From Actinomycetota bacterium (GTDB lineage: Bacteria > Actinomycetota > Actinomycetes > Streptosporangiales > Streptosporangiaceae), in the NCBI GenBank assembly GCA_003164955.1, contig PLRW01000035.1, positions 1 through 63,451 of the forward strand: 63,451 nt of DNA, given 5' to 3'. Below, one piece after another: positions 46,222 through 54,920 of the stretch. Each line of letters opens with the position of its first letter. Position 1 is the first letter of the stretch. The notes under the pieces were generated by a model. That model saw nothing but the letters and a program-made list of their open reading frames with translations. It ran no database searches and was not told the DNA's origin. Both the position numbers and the translations under genes were made by a program.

Positions 46222-47868
46222 ATGGGTCACAACTCCAGCCTGTGCCGGGTGGCCGCCACCGGGGAGGCTGTCCCGGACGGCGGCGCGGGAGACGGCCACG
46301 CCGATGCCGGGGAGGACGCGGGCGAGGCAGCCCCCGGCCGCGAGGCCGGGCCCGGCGATTCCCCGGACCACGGAACCGTCCGGGCCGCAGGCCCTCCCCG
46401 GGACCGCGCCCGGCTGCTCGTCGCGTCGAACCGGGGCCCGCTGTCCTTCACGATGGCGCCCGACGGGAGCCTGTCCGCGCGGCGTGGTGGCGGGGGGCTG
46501 GTGTCCGGGCTCATGCCCGGCTTGTCGTCGCTCGCGGGCCAGGCCGAGGTGGTGTGGATCTGCGCCGCGCTCAGTGACGCCGACCGGGCCGCGGCCCGCC
46601 AGGATCCCGAAGGCAGGCGGTTCGGCATCGAAACTGATGGGTCGTCAGGCGGCCGGACCGCCGTGCGCGCGCTGGACATACCGGCCGCCACCTTCCAGGG
46701 CGCCTACAACGCGGTGGCGAACGCCACCCTGTGGTTCGTCCACCACCTGCTGTTCAACACCCCGGTCCAGCCGCACTTCGGGCCTGCGTTCCGCCGCGAC
46801 TGGCAGTCCTACGTCGCTTACAACGAGGCGTTTGCGCGGGCACTCGCGCTGGCCGCGATGTCAGCGCCCGTGACCGCGCGCGTGCTCGTGCAGGATTACC
46901 ATCTGGCGCTCGTCCCGCGGATGCTGCGCGACGCGGTGCCGGGCATCCGTATCGCGCACTTTTCACACACGCCGTGGGCGCCGGTGGACTACTACCGGAT
47001 CCTTCCCGATGACATCGGCCGCGCCATCATCGACGGCATGCTCGGCGCCGACCATGCCGGCTTCCTCTGCCAGCGATGGGCCGACGCCTTCCTCGACTGC
47101 TGCGAGGCGCTACTGGGGGCGCAGGTTGACCGGGCCGCGCGGCGGGTCATCCACCGGGGCCACGTCACTGGCGTGGGTGTCCATCCGCTCGGCGTCGACG
47201 CCCCGGCGCTGCGGGAACGGGCCCGGGAAGCGGACGTCGAAGCGCACGTCGCCGCGCTGACCAGAGCCGCGGACGGCCGGCGGCTGATCGTGCGGATCGA
47301 CCGGACAGAACTGTCGAAGAACATCCTCCGGGGACTGGCCGCCTACCGGGAACTGCTCACCACCCGGCCCGAATGGCGCGGCCAGGTCGTGCACGTCGCG
47401 TTCGCCTATCCGTCCCGGGGCAGCGTGCCCGGATATCTCGAGTACACCGACGAGGTGCTGCGGATGGCAGCCGGGATCAACGAGGAGTTCGGCACCGCGG
47501 ACTGGAATCCGCTGATCCTCGAGGTCAAAGACGACTATGCGCGGTCCCTGGCCGCCGGGCGCATCGCGGATGTCCTGGTCGTGAACCCGATCCGGGACGG
47601 CATGAACCTGGTCGCCGAGGAGGGCCCGGTGCTGTCCGACCACGGCTGCGCGCTGATCCTGTCGCGCGAAGCCGGCGCCGCCTCGCTGCTCGGGTCCGAC
47701 GCGCTGCTGGTCAACCCGTACGACGTGAGTGCCACCGCAGCCGCGATGCACCAGGCCCTGCTCATGCCCGAGGACGAGCGCCGCCGGCGGTGCGCCGCCC
47801 TGGCCGCCGCCGCCGCGGCCAAGGCCCCCGCCCTCTGGCTCGCGGCGCAGCTGGATGCGCTGGGTTAG
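46222..47868 (+). CDS. otsA: Alpha,alpha-trehalose-6-phosphate synthase (GT20)
   Basis: A 548-residue retaining glycosyltransferase making trehalose 6-phosphate. Motifs: RLLVASNRGPLSF, GGGGLVSGL, VQDYHLALVPRML, HFSHTPWAPVDYY, RIDRTELSKNILRGL and NPIRDGMNLVAEEGPVL. The first 60 residues are acidic and low-complexity, so the true start could be later than the ATG at 46222. It converges on otsB across a repeat, so the two trehalose genes are separate transcription units. Confidence 0.88.
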   Translation: MGHNSSLCRVAATGEAVPDGGAGDGHADAGEDAGEAAPGREAGPGDSPDHGTVRAAGPPRDRARLLVASNRGPLSFTMAPDGSLSARRGGGGLVSGLMPGLSSLAGQAEVVWICAALSDADRAAARQDPEGRRFGIETDGSSGGRTAVRALDIPAATFQGAYNAVANATLWFVHHLLFNTPVQPHFGPAFRRDWQSYVAYNEAFARALALAAMSAPVTARVLVQDYHLALVPRMLRDAVPGIRIAHFSHTPWAPVDYYRILPDDIGRAIIDGMLGADHAGFLCQRWADAFLDCCEALLGAQVDRAARRVIHRGHVTGVGVHPLGVDAPALRERAREADVEAHVAALTRAADGRRLIVRIDRTELSKNILRGLAAYRELLTTRPEWRGQVVHVAFAYPSRGSVPGYLEYTDEVLRMAAGINEEFGTADWNPLILEVKDDYARSLAAGRIADVLVVNPIRDGMNLVAEEGPVLSDHGCALILSREAGAASLLGSDALLVNPYDVSATAAAMHQALLMPEDERRRRCAALAAAAAAKAPALWLAAQLDALG

Positions 47869-48155
47869 CTGTGCTGGCCCGGGGGGCGACCCCCCGGAAC
47901 CCCCCGCATGCGCTGTGCTGGCCCGGGGGGGCGACCCCCCGGAACCCCCCGCTGCGCTACGCGCCCCGCTGCGGTACTCGCCGACACACCGGCCACTCGC
48001 CCGGGCTGAAGCCCGGGACTCGCTGGGCCGGTAACGACCGCCTCGCCGTAGGTCCTGCCGCGGTACTCGCCGATAGCACCGGCCGCTCACCCAGGCCTTC
48101 GGCCTGGGGTCGCTGGGCCGGTAACGACCGGCTCGCCGTAGCCTGCGGTGGTGAC
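47869..48155. repeat. Dispersed GC-rich repeat, copy B, between otsA and otsB
   Basis: The longest copy. The head module ctgtgctggcccgggggg is present twice (from 47869 and about 47909), followed by gctgcgct and gcgccccgctg, then two tail units starting at 47973 and 48062 (89-base period), each ending with gggccggtaacgacc and ctcgccgtag. It begins on the first base after the otsA stop and ends about 20 bases before the otsB stop. It fills the whole gap, and no gene is seen in it. Confidence 0.85.
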
Positions 48156-48174
48156 CGTTAGGGTGTGCCCGCCT

Positions 48175-49014
48175 CTACTTTTCCAGGGCGTCCGCTAGGG
48201 CGGCGAAGAGGGACGCTATGCCGTCGGGGCCGTCGACCACCAGGTCGGCTTCTTCGGTGGGTAGCTCTGATTCGGGGGAGGCGCTGATTACGGTGACGCC
48301 GGGGATTCCGGTGGTGCGCAGGTCACGGACCATGGCAAAGGCGGCCAGGTCACCCAGGTCGTCGCCGCTGAACAGGATCGACCGCGCGCCTCGCTCCGCG
48401 GCCAGTTCCCGCAGGGCCACTCCCTTGTCCATGCCCGGCGGCCGTAGCTCGATGACCCGGCGGCCGGGCTCCACCGCCAGCCCGGTCTGCCCCGCCAGCG
48501 CCTCCAGCGGGCCGCGCAGCCGGGCCAGCGCCGCGTCCGGGTCGGCGGTGCCGCGAGTGTGCACGGCGACGGCGTGCCCCTTGTCCTCGATGCGCGTCCC
48601 GGCGGGGGCGGCCGCCGCGCGCAGGACGCCGGGCAGCTCCCGCCGGGCCGCCGCCACACCCGGGGGCGCGGCCGGCGTGGACACCTGACCGTCCTCCCAG
48701 CGTTCCCAGCCGTAGTGACCGAGCACGATGAGGCCGGGCACGGTGGCCAGGTCACCGAGCTCCACCGCCTGCGCGACCGGACGGCCGGTGACAACCGCCA
48801 GCGTGCCAACGCGGGCCGCCAGCCGCCGCAGCGCGGCGAGCGCACCGGGATGAACGTGCGCGGCGGCGGGGTCAGCCACGATCGGCGCGAGCGTCCCGTC
48901 GTAGTCGGAGGCGATCAGCGCGACGGCAGGCCCGGACGCGATAGCGTCCAGGCCGGCCTGCCCCTCGGCCGTGGCGGCCCGGGGCAATCCAGCCGTGACA
49001 CCGTCGGAGGTCAT
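48175..49014 (-). CDS. otsB: Trehalose-6-phosphate phosphatase
   Basis: A 279-residue HAD-superfamily phosphatase. Motif I is IASDYDGTLAPI, motif II VVTGRP, motif III in DKGVALREL, and motif IV LFSGDDLGDLAAF. The ATG at 49014 is chosen since upstream codons show no homology. It removes phosphate from the OtsA product. It lies 35 bases after the DUF3263 gene on the same strand, while otsA is convergent. Confidence 0.9.
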   Translation of the reverse strand: MTSDGVTAGLPRAATAEGQAGLDAIASGPAVALIASDYDGTLAPIVADPAAAHVHPGALAALRRLAARVGTLAVVTGRPVAQAVELGDLATVPGLIVLGHYGWERWEDGQVSTPAAPPGVAAARRELPGVLRAAAAPAGTRIEDKGHAVAVHTRGTADPDAALARLRGPLEALAGQTGLAVEPGRRVIELRPPGMDKGVALRELAAERGARSILFSGDDLGDLAAFAMVRDLRTTGIPGVTVISASPESELPTEEADLVVDGPDGIASLFAALADALEK

Positions 49015-49049
49015 GGACGCCGTTCTCCGCGTTCTCGCATCACCATGTC

Positions 49050-49295
49050 CTATTCGCCAGTACGCGGCGACCGCATCCGCTGCCGCCGGGAGCGCTGCCT
49101 GCGCAGCCGCTTGATGAGCACCGGATCGAACCGCAGCGCCTCGGGCGTGTCGATGAGCTCGTTCAGTATCTGGTAGTAGCGGGTCGGCGCGAGGTCCAGT
49201 ACATCCTGCATGGCCTGTTCCTTCGCCCCCGGGTGCCGCCACGACCGTGCTTCGAAGGCCAGGATCTGGGCGTCACGCTCAGACAGTTCCGCCAT
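49050..49295 (-). CDS. DUF3263 domain protein
   Basis: An 81-residue basic protein of the actinobacterial DUF3263 family, with LSERDAQILAFEARSWRHPG and APTRYYQILNELIDTPEA, and a C-terminal run of Arg (RRQRSRRQRMR). The pattern suggests a small helix-turn-helix DNA-binding protein. It is the gene before otsB in an apparent operon, a conserved pairing. Confidence 0.85.
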   Translation of the reverse strand: MAELSERDAQILAFEARSWRHPGAKEQAMQDVLDLAPTRYYQILNELIDTPEALRFDPVLIKRLRRQRSRRQRMRSPRTGE

Positions 49296-49405
49296 ATCGC
49301 CCTCCTCCCGGTCAGCACATCGTAGGCGGGCGGCGGCCCGCCCCGGGAAGCCCGGCGCACGCCCCTTCTGTACCGGCGGCCTCTTGCGACGTACGCTCAC
49401 GGGTC

Positions 49406-50221
49406 GTGGCCCCTTTTCGCTGTCTGACGTTCCTCACCGACTACGGGCTGGAGGACGGCTTCACTGCCGCCTGTCACGGAGTTGCCGCCCAGATCGCGCC
49501 GCAGGTGCCCGTCATAGACATCACCCACCTCATTCCGGGTGGCGACGTGCGGCGCGGCGCGGCCGTGCTCGCCCAGACGATTCCCTACTTCCCGCCCGCA
49601 GTGCACGTCGCGGTGGTCGATCCGGGAGTTGGCACGGACCGGCGGGGAATCGCCGTCGTGGCTGGCGACGCGGTCCTGGTCGGACCGGACAACGGGCTGC
49701 TGTCGTGGGCGATAACGGTGGCCGGCGGCCCGCGGACAGCGATCAGCCTCACCAACAAGGAAATGTGGCTCAACCCCACGGCGGCACCAACGTTCCATGG
49801 CCGCGATATCTTCATGCCGGTCGCCGCGCGGCTGGCCGCCGGCGCGGACCTCGCGTCGGCCGGGACCGAGATCGACGTGTCGGACCTGGTAACGCTGCCG
49901 CCGCCGGCCAGCCGGGTGCTCGATGGAAGCGCGCAGGGCGAGGTGCTGACGGTCGACACGTTCGGCAACGTGCAACTGTCCATCTCCGCGTCGGACGCGG
50001 GCAGCATCGGTGTCCGCTACGGCCGAAACGTCGTGGTGCGAGCCGGGCGCCGTCAGCTGACCGTGCCCTACCGGGATACGTTCGGGGCGGTCGCGCCCGG
50101 TGAACTGGTCGCCTTCGCCGACGGGGCCGGCATGGTCTCCCTCGCGGTGAATTCCGGCGACGCGGCCCAGCGACTCGGGCTGCCGCCCGGCGCGCATGTC
50201 ACCCTGAGCCCGGCTCCGTAG
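49406..50221 (+). CDS. SAM hydroxide adenosyltransferase (DUF62, SAM hydrolase)
   Basis: A 271-residue DUF62 protein, the family that hydrolyses S-adenosylmethionine to adenosine and methionine. Motifs: FLTDYGLEDGF, DITHLIPGGDVRRGA, VVDPGVGTDRRGIAV, GPDNGLLSW, TFHGRDIFMPVAARL and DTFGNVQLSI. The start is the GTG at 49406, 110 bases from the divergent DUF3263 gene. Chlorinase and fluorinase relatives exist, but the genomic context and ordinary motifs favour the hydrolase. Confidence 0.9.
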   Translation: MAPFRCLTFLTDYGLEDGFTAACHGVAAQIAPQVPVIDITHLIPGGDVRRGAAVLAQTIPYFPPAVHVAVVDPGVGTDRRGIAVVAGDAVLVGPDNGLLSWAITVAGGPRTAISLTNKEMWLNPTAAPTFHGRDIFMPVAARLAAGADLASAGTEIDVSDLVTLPPPASRVLDGSAQGEVLTVDTFGNVQLSISASDAGSIGVRYGRNVVVRAGRRQLTVPYRDTFGAVAPGELVAFADGAGMVSLAVNSGDAAQRLGLPPGAHVTLSPAP

Positions 50222-50460
50222 GCGACGCGGGCCCCGTTTCCGGCGCTGTGTAGCCAGACGTCTACGTTCCGTCCAGCACGATGGCCCGGGCGCCGCAAGA
50301 TCGGCGGGAAAGATTCCCCGGCAGGCGCGCACATGGCACGATGGTCCTGCGACGACAAGACCGTAGGGACGAGCCGGGACTACGGTGCCAGAAGCCAGCC
50401 GGGCGGAGCCGCGATCCCGCGACGGGCAGCACGCCGCATGTCCCCCCGTTCAGAGGAGAC

Positions 50461-52947
50461 GTGACCGCCGTGTCACCTCGATTGCCCAGCGGCGCAGTGC
50501 TGGCGCTGACCGCGGCGATAACGGCCGCTACCGCGGTCATTGCTGCCCTGCCCGCGTCGGTCGGCGCGGCGGCACCGGGCCGGTCCGCACCGGGTCGTGC
50601 CCTGACGGCTTCGCGGGCCAGAACCGACCCGATCCGTACTCAGGAATGGTGGCTGGCCAACCTGCGCGTCCCGCAGGCGTGGCAGTTCTCCCGCGGAACG
50701 GGCATCACCGTCGCCGTGCTCAGCAGCGGAGTGGACGCAGCCCATCCCGACCTGACCGGTTCCGTCGTCACCGGACCCGACTTCACCGGATCCGGTGAGG
50801 CGGCCGGCGTCCCGTCCCGGGAAATCGAGGGCACGTCCGCCGCGAGCCTCATCGCGGGCCACGGCGACAACGCCGGCCGCGCGTCGGGGATCGTCGGTAT
50901 CGCGCCGGCGGCCAGAATCCTGTCCATCCAGGTGGTCCTGGGCGCCACCGACCCGCTGAACGCGAACCCGGCCGACGTTAGACGCCTGCCGGCGGCGATC
51001 GCCGCCGGCATCCGGTACGCCGCCGCGCACGGCGCCCAGGTGATCGATCTGCCGCTCGATCCGGCGAGCCTGGCTTCGGACGGTGCCGCGACCGGCGGCC
51101 TCGGCGCCGCCACCGGGGGCAGCGCCGCCGAGCGTGCGGCAGTGAGTTACGCCCTCGGGAAGGGAGCCGTGCTCGTCGCCCCGGCGGGAGACAACGGCGA
51201 GGACAGCAACGAGCCCACCTTCCCGGCGTCCTACCCCGGTGTCATCGCGGTCGGCGCCGTGGACCACCACTTTGTACGGGCCGTGTTCTCGGTCCGGCAG
51301 TCCTACGTGACGCTCACCGCACCCGGCGTGAACCTCACCACCGCCAGCCCGCCGTCCGGATACCGGAACATGAGCACCACCGACGCCGCCAGCGCCATCG
51401 TCGCGGGGGTCGCCGCCCTGATCCGGTCGCGTTATCCTCACCTGAACGAAAGCCAGGTCCGGCAGGCGCTCCTGGCCGGCAGCGTGGCGCGCCCGCCGTC
51501 GTCCGCCACGGCACCGGGCTACGGCAGCGGAACGGTGGACGCACTGAAGGCCGTCCAGGCCGCGGCGCTCATCGCGGCCCCGCGAGCGCCGCCCTCGGCG
51601 CCGGCCACCGGGCAGGCGGCGCCCGGGAAGACCCGGCCCGCGGCTGGTCACCCCAGGGCGGCCATCCTGGGCCGGGCCACGACCGTGCTGCGTGATGCGG
51701 CGATGGCCGCGGGCATGCTGATCGTTCTGCTGCTCGCGAGCCTGGTCGGCATCCGGTTCCGGCGGCGACGGTCCGAACGCGGCCCTCTTCCCGCTCCCGA
51801 GCCCCGGACCCTGCTCAACGGCCCATCCGGGCCGCTGGCGGTGGCGGGCAGTGCGGGCCATGCAAGAGCGGACGGGCATGAGCGTGCCGCGGCAGCGCCC
51901 ATGGCCGCACCGGGAACGGCCCCCTGGAGAACCGGACCGGGCCGCCAGGGCCGGCGGCCCCCACCCGCTTTGCCGGCTGGCCCGCCGACCCTGGCCGGCG
52001 GGCCGCCAGCCCGCATCCTGCCGGTACCCGGTGCGCCGCCTTTCCCGGGCACCTTCGCGGGCCCGGGCATCTCCAGTCCGGTCGCCCCGATCCCGGGCAG
52101 CGCTGTCCCGGGCAGCGCTCCTCCCGGCGGTGCTCTCCCCGGCCGAAGATCCCGCCGGAAGAGACGGGGCCGGAGCGGCGGCAGGTCCGCGGCGAACTCC
52201 CGTATGAGTGCCCACGGCCTGCGGGTACGCGTGACGCCGGTATCCAGGACGGTAACCCGTACCCAGCTCGGCGCACCCGGTAGCCCACCGTGGGAACCGG
52301 CACCCATGCCCGAGGGTGATGTCCAGCACCAGACGGCAGAGCGGGCACCCGATCCGTTCGCCCTGTTCGCGCCGGCCCAGGCCCCGGCGATGCCAGCGCC
52401 ATGGGAGGTAGCTCCGCCACTCCACCGGCGCGGCCCGGCCGGGGCGATATCCCCCGCGGACTCAGCCGGCCCGGTGCCGCCCGCGGCCCGGCTCGGTTCC
52501 GGAGGACCGGTCCCTCCGGTGGATCCCGCGCTCCCCGGCGGTGCGGCCCCACCGGAAAGCCCGGCGGTGCCGGGCGGCATCCCACCGCTGGAAGGGCGGC
52601 TGCCGCTCGTGCCGCCGTCGAGTTTCGCGGGCTCGCCCGGGCTGCGAGAGCCGCCGCGTCCGGCCACTACGCCCCTGTCTGGGCCACCCGGAAGCGGTCC
52701 CCCGCAACGGCGCCGGTCACCCTACTCCGGCCGGCACACGTCGGATACCGGCCCGCAGCCCGTCGTGCCCGGGCCACCCGGGGATATGGCCAGTTCACCC
52801 GGGCCAGAGCCCGGGGATGCCCCCTCGGGCCCGCTGTACATCTGGAATCCGGCCGCCCTGACCGAACCGTTCCCCTCGGCCCTGCCCCCCCGTGACGCCG
52901 GGCGCCCCGGCGAGGGGACCGAGGACACCGGGAATCCAGCATCCTAA
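50461..52947 (+). CDS. Subtilase-fold (mycosin-like) pseudoprotease with long cytoplasmic tail
   Basis: An 828-residue protein starting at GTG after AGAGGAGA. Signal peptide about 10-38; S8 subtilisin-like domain about 65-365; a membrane helix at about 412-432 followed by RFRRRR; then about 395 residues of Pro/Gly/Ala-rich low complexity. The layout matches mycosins of type VII secretion. All three catalytic positions differ: Asp is Ser88 in VAVLSSGVD, His is Glu123 in EIEGTSAASL, and Ser is Thr307 in MSTTDAASAIVAG. It is therefore probably not a protease. No ESX/EccC or WXG100 gene lies nearby. A scaffold or binding role is possible. Confidence 0.85.
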   Translation: MTAVSPRLPSGAVLALTAAITAATAVIAALPASVGAAAPGRSAPGRALTASRARTDPIRTQEWWLANLRVPQAWQFSRGTGITVAVLSSGVDAAHPDLTGSVVTGPDFTGSGEAAGVPSREIEGTSAASLIAGHGDNAGRASGIVGIAPAARILSIQVVLGATDPLNANPADVRRLPAAIAAGIRYAAAHGAQVIDLPLDPASLASDGAATGGLGAATGGSAAERAAVSYALGKGAVLVAPAGDNGEDSNEPTFPASYPGVIAVGAVDHHFVRAVFSVRQSYVTLTAPGVNLTTASPPSGYRNMSTTDAASAIVAGVAALIRSRYPHLNESQVRQALLAGSVARPPSSATAPGYGSGTVDALKAVQAAALIAAPRAPPSAPATGQAAPGKTRPAAGHPRAAILGRATTVLRDAAMAAGMLIVLLLASLVGIRFRRRRSERGPLPAPEPRTLLNGPSGPLAVAGSAGHARADGHERAAAAPMAAPGTAPWRTGPGRQGRRPPPALPAGPPTLAGGPPARILPVPGAPPFPGTFAGPGISSPVAPIPGSAVPGSAPPGGALPGRRSRRKRRGRSGGRSAANSRMSAHGLRVRVTPVSRTVTRTQLGAPGSPPWEPAPMPEGDVQHQTAERAPDPFALFAPAQAPAMPAPWEVAPPLHRRGPAGAISPADSAGPVPPAARLGSGGPVPPVDPALPGGAAPPESPAVPGGIPPLEGRLPLVPPSSFAGSPGLREPPRPATTPLSGPPGSGPPQRRRSPYSGRHTSDTGPQPVVPGPPGDMASSPGPEPGDAPSGPLYIWNPAALTEPFPSALPPRDAGRPGEGTEDTGNPAS

Positions 52948-53079
52948 TATGTAATGCGGGGCAAGCCGGGCTTTCGGAGGCCAAAAACCCGGCTGGCCTG
53001 ATATTGCGTCGCGATATGTCCTGATGGCGGCCCCGCAGGGCCTCGCTCAGGTGGTCAATGCCATGAGTTGACGGCGCTT

Positions 53080-53880
53080 CTACTGGGGCAGCGCCAGCGG
53101 TTGGCCGGTCAGGGCCTGGTAGTCGGCGGCTAGCTGGGCCAGGTCCACGCCCTGTTCAAATGCCCTGGTCCCAAGGTGCTCAGGCCAGATGACGACCCAC
53201 GCCTCCTCGACGAGCGGGTTGCCCTGGACGACGCCGTTCCAGAAGGAATGGGCGAACTCAGTCTCCTGGGCCCAGGTGATGAACCTGACATCGGCGGTCG
53301 TGTAGCCGCCGCCGAGAATGGCGTGGCCGCCCTCGATGGGCGAGCCTGCGACATCGGTCCAGGCGTGGCCTTCGGCAAACTGCTGCTGGTTCGCGCCGAG
53401 CACCTGGATTCCCAGCCATAGCCCCCCGAATATGGCCAAGGCGGCCATCACTTCGCCGAGGTTGGTGTGGTCGACCTTGGCGAAGGCGACCGCGCTCACG
53501 CCATCCGGGCCACCGGTCGTATGCAGGTACTCCAAGCCGGTCTGGATATCCATGCCCTGGTCATCGCTGCTTCCCGGCCCGTTGGTTTCGCTGGTGCCGT
53601 TCGGGTCGAAGCCCGGATTTTGTGTCTCGTAGAACTGCCACACCTGCGCTTGGGTAGGGTAGTACTCGGTGGTCAGCGTCGCGGTGACCAGGCGTCGTGT
53701 ATTCGCCCAGGTGACCGCGTTGCAGTCGCCGGCAACGTCGTTGCCCAGCATCTGCCAGCCGGTGAGCTTGGCGAGGTAGTCCTCCTGCTGTGGGTAGGCC
53801 GGGGCTGCGCTTGACAGGAAGCTTCCGAACCTCAGTGCAGGAGCGTTTTTGGGCGGTCGGCGACCATACTTGTACGGCAT
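53080..53880 (-). CDS. Papain-like/C39-like fold protein of phage-associated type, function unknown
   Basis: A 266-residue protein starting at ATG 53880 (MPYKYGRRPPKNAPALRFG). It has a candidate Cys nucleophile in MLGNDVAGDCNAVTWANT and a candidate His in SPIEGGHAILGGGY followed by VRFITWAQE. I recall this Cys...GGHA arrangement from proteins carried by phages, plasmids and genomic islands and related to papain-like peptidases. No signal peptide is evident. It is flanked by 322 bases of non-coding DNA upstream. Enzyme activity is inferred only from the motif layout. Confidence 0.7.
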   Translation of the reverse strand: MPYKYGRRPPKNAPALRFGSFLSSAAPAYPQQEDYLAKLTGWQMLGNDVAGDCNAVTWANTRRLVTATLTTEYYPTQAQVWQFYETQNPGFDPNGTSETNGPGSSDDQGMDIQTGLEYLHTTGGPDGVSAVAFAKVDHTNLGEVMAALAIFGGLWLGIQVLGANQQQFAEGHAWTDVAGSPIEGGHAILGGGYTTADVRFITWAQETEFAHSFWNGVVQGNPLVEEAWVVIWPEHLGTRAFEQGVDLAQLAADYQALTGQPLALPQ

Positions 53881-54202
53881 CGTGTTCCCTTGTCTCGGAG
53901 GGCTCTGGACTGTGGAGGACACAATCGCGTCCTGGACTCTGTAATTCAGAGGAGCACCACGCCGCCCAGATACGCCTGAATCCAAGATCTTTGCGGCCGG
54001 CCATCCCCGCCGCACGCGCGGTCGGCTGTCAACGGCGCGCGAAATTTTGGCTCCGGCACAGTTTGCGACCGTGGACCCGCCGGAGTTCCTGCTGATCCGC
54101 CGCCTGATCTCCCGCCCTGAACAGCTTGTGCCATGCGCCACAGGACCGCCCGGCGACCCTGACGTACTTCGTCACCATCGCCGGGCGGCGCTGGCCCGTG
54201 GA
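53881..54202. other. Intergenic region with long inverted repeat; no gene seen
   Basis: No convincing gene in 322 bases. CCGCCCGGCGA at 54146-54156 pairs perfectly with TCGCCGGGCGG at 54178-54188, and a smaller TGACG/CGTCA pair sits inside the loop. It lies just before the plsC stop (54203) and could be its terminator. The rest of the stretch may be decayed sequence. Confidence 0.5.
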
Positions 54203-54889
54203 CTAAGCGCCCTCGGCGAGCTGCTCCTTGCGCGCCGACGCGTACATCGCGACGTACTCCTGGCCGGACAGCTGCTGAATGGCCTGGAGTACCTCGTCGG
54301 CGATGGCCCGGCGCGCCTTACCCGGGGCCTCGTTCCCGGCGGCGATATCGTCGAAGGTCATCGGCTTTCCGATTCGTATCTCGATGCGGCCCAGACGCGG
54401 GACGGCACGGCCCGGGGGCAGCACACGATCCGTGCCGATCATGGCGACCGGGATGACCGGAAGGCCGGAGTGCAGCGCCAGCCAGCCCACGCCGGGCCGG
54501 GCGCGGTACAGCCGGCCGTCCGGGGACCGGGTGCCCTCGGGGTAGATACCGAACAGCTCGCCGCTGCGCAGCAGCGCGAGGGCCCCCTCGAGCATTTCCT
54601 GAGCCGCGCGGGCGCCGGCCCGGTCCACCGACAGCTGGCCGGTGGCCCGCAGGTAAAGGCCCATGAGCCGCAGGCCAGGCCGTTTGCTGGTGAAGTATTC
54701 CGACTTGGCCGCGAACGTCACCGGGCGCTTGAGCATGAGCGGCAGGAAAACCGAGTCCATCACGGACAGGTGATTCGACGCCAGGATGGCCCCGCCCGTG
54801 TCCGGAATGTGCTCAGCGCCGACAATCCGCGGCCGCCACAGCCCGCGCAGGAACGGCCCGGCGATGAGCCGTGATAGCTGATACTGCAC
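54203..54889 (-). CDS. 1-acyl-sn-glycerol-3-phosphate acyltransferase (PlsC family)
   Basis: A 228-residue acyltransferase with the catalytic HX4D motif SNHLSVMDSV and the substrate motif IYPEGTRSPDGRL, then VIPVAMIGTD. The GTG at 54889 has AAGGAGAA upstream. It acylates lysophosphatidic acid to phosphatidic acid, or acts on a related lipid. It lies 31 bases after a large membrane-protein gene on the same strand, so the two are probably co-transcribed. Confidence 0.9.
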   Translation of the reverse strand: MQYQLSRLIAGPFLRGLWRPRIVGAEHIPDTGGAILASNHLSVMDSVFLPLMLKRPVTFAAKSEYFTSKRPGLRLMGLYLRATGQLSVDRAGARAAQEMLEGALALLRSGELFGIYPEGTRSPDGRLYRARPGVGWLALHSGLPVIPVAMIGTDRVLPPGRAVPRLGRIEIRIGKPMTFDDIAAGNEAPGKARRAIADEVLQAIQQLSGQEYVAMYASARKEQLAEGA

Positions 54890-54920
54890 CCGTTCTCCTT
54901 TGTGCGCCTGGTCGTCCCGG

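Noticed and set aside
50461..52947. Active type VII secretion mycosin
   Set aside because: Domain order fits, but all three catalytic residues are replaced and no ESX component is adjacent.
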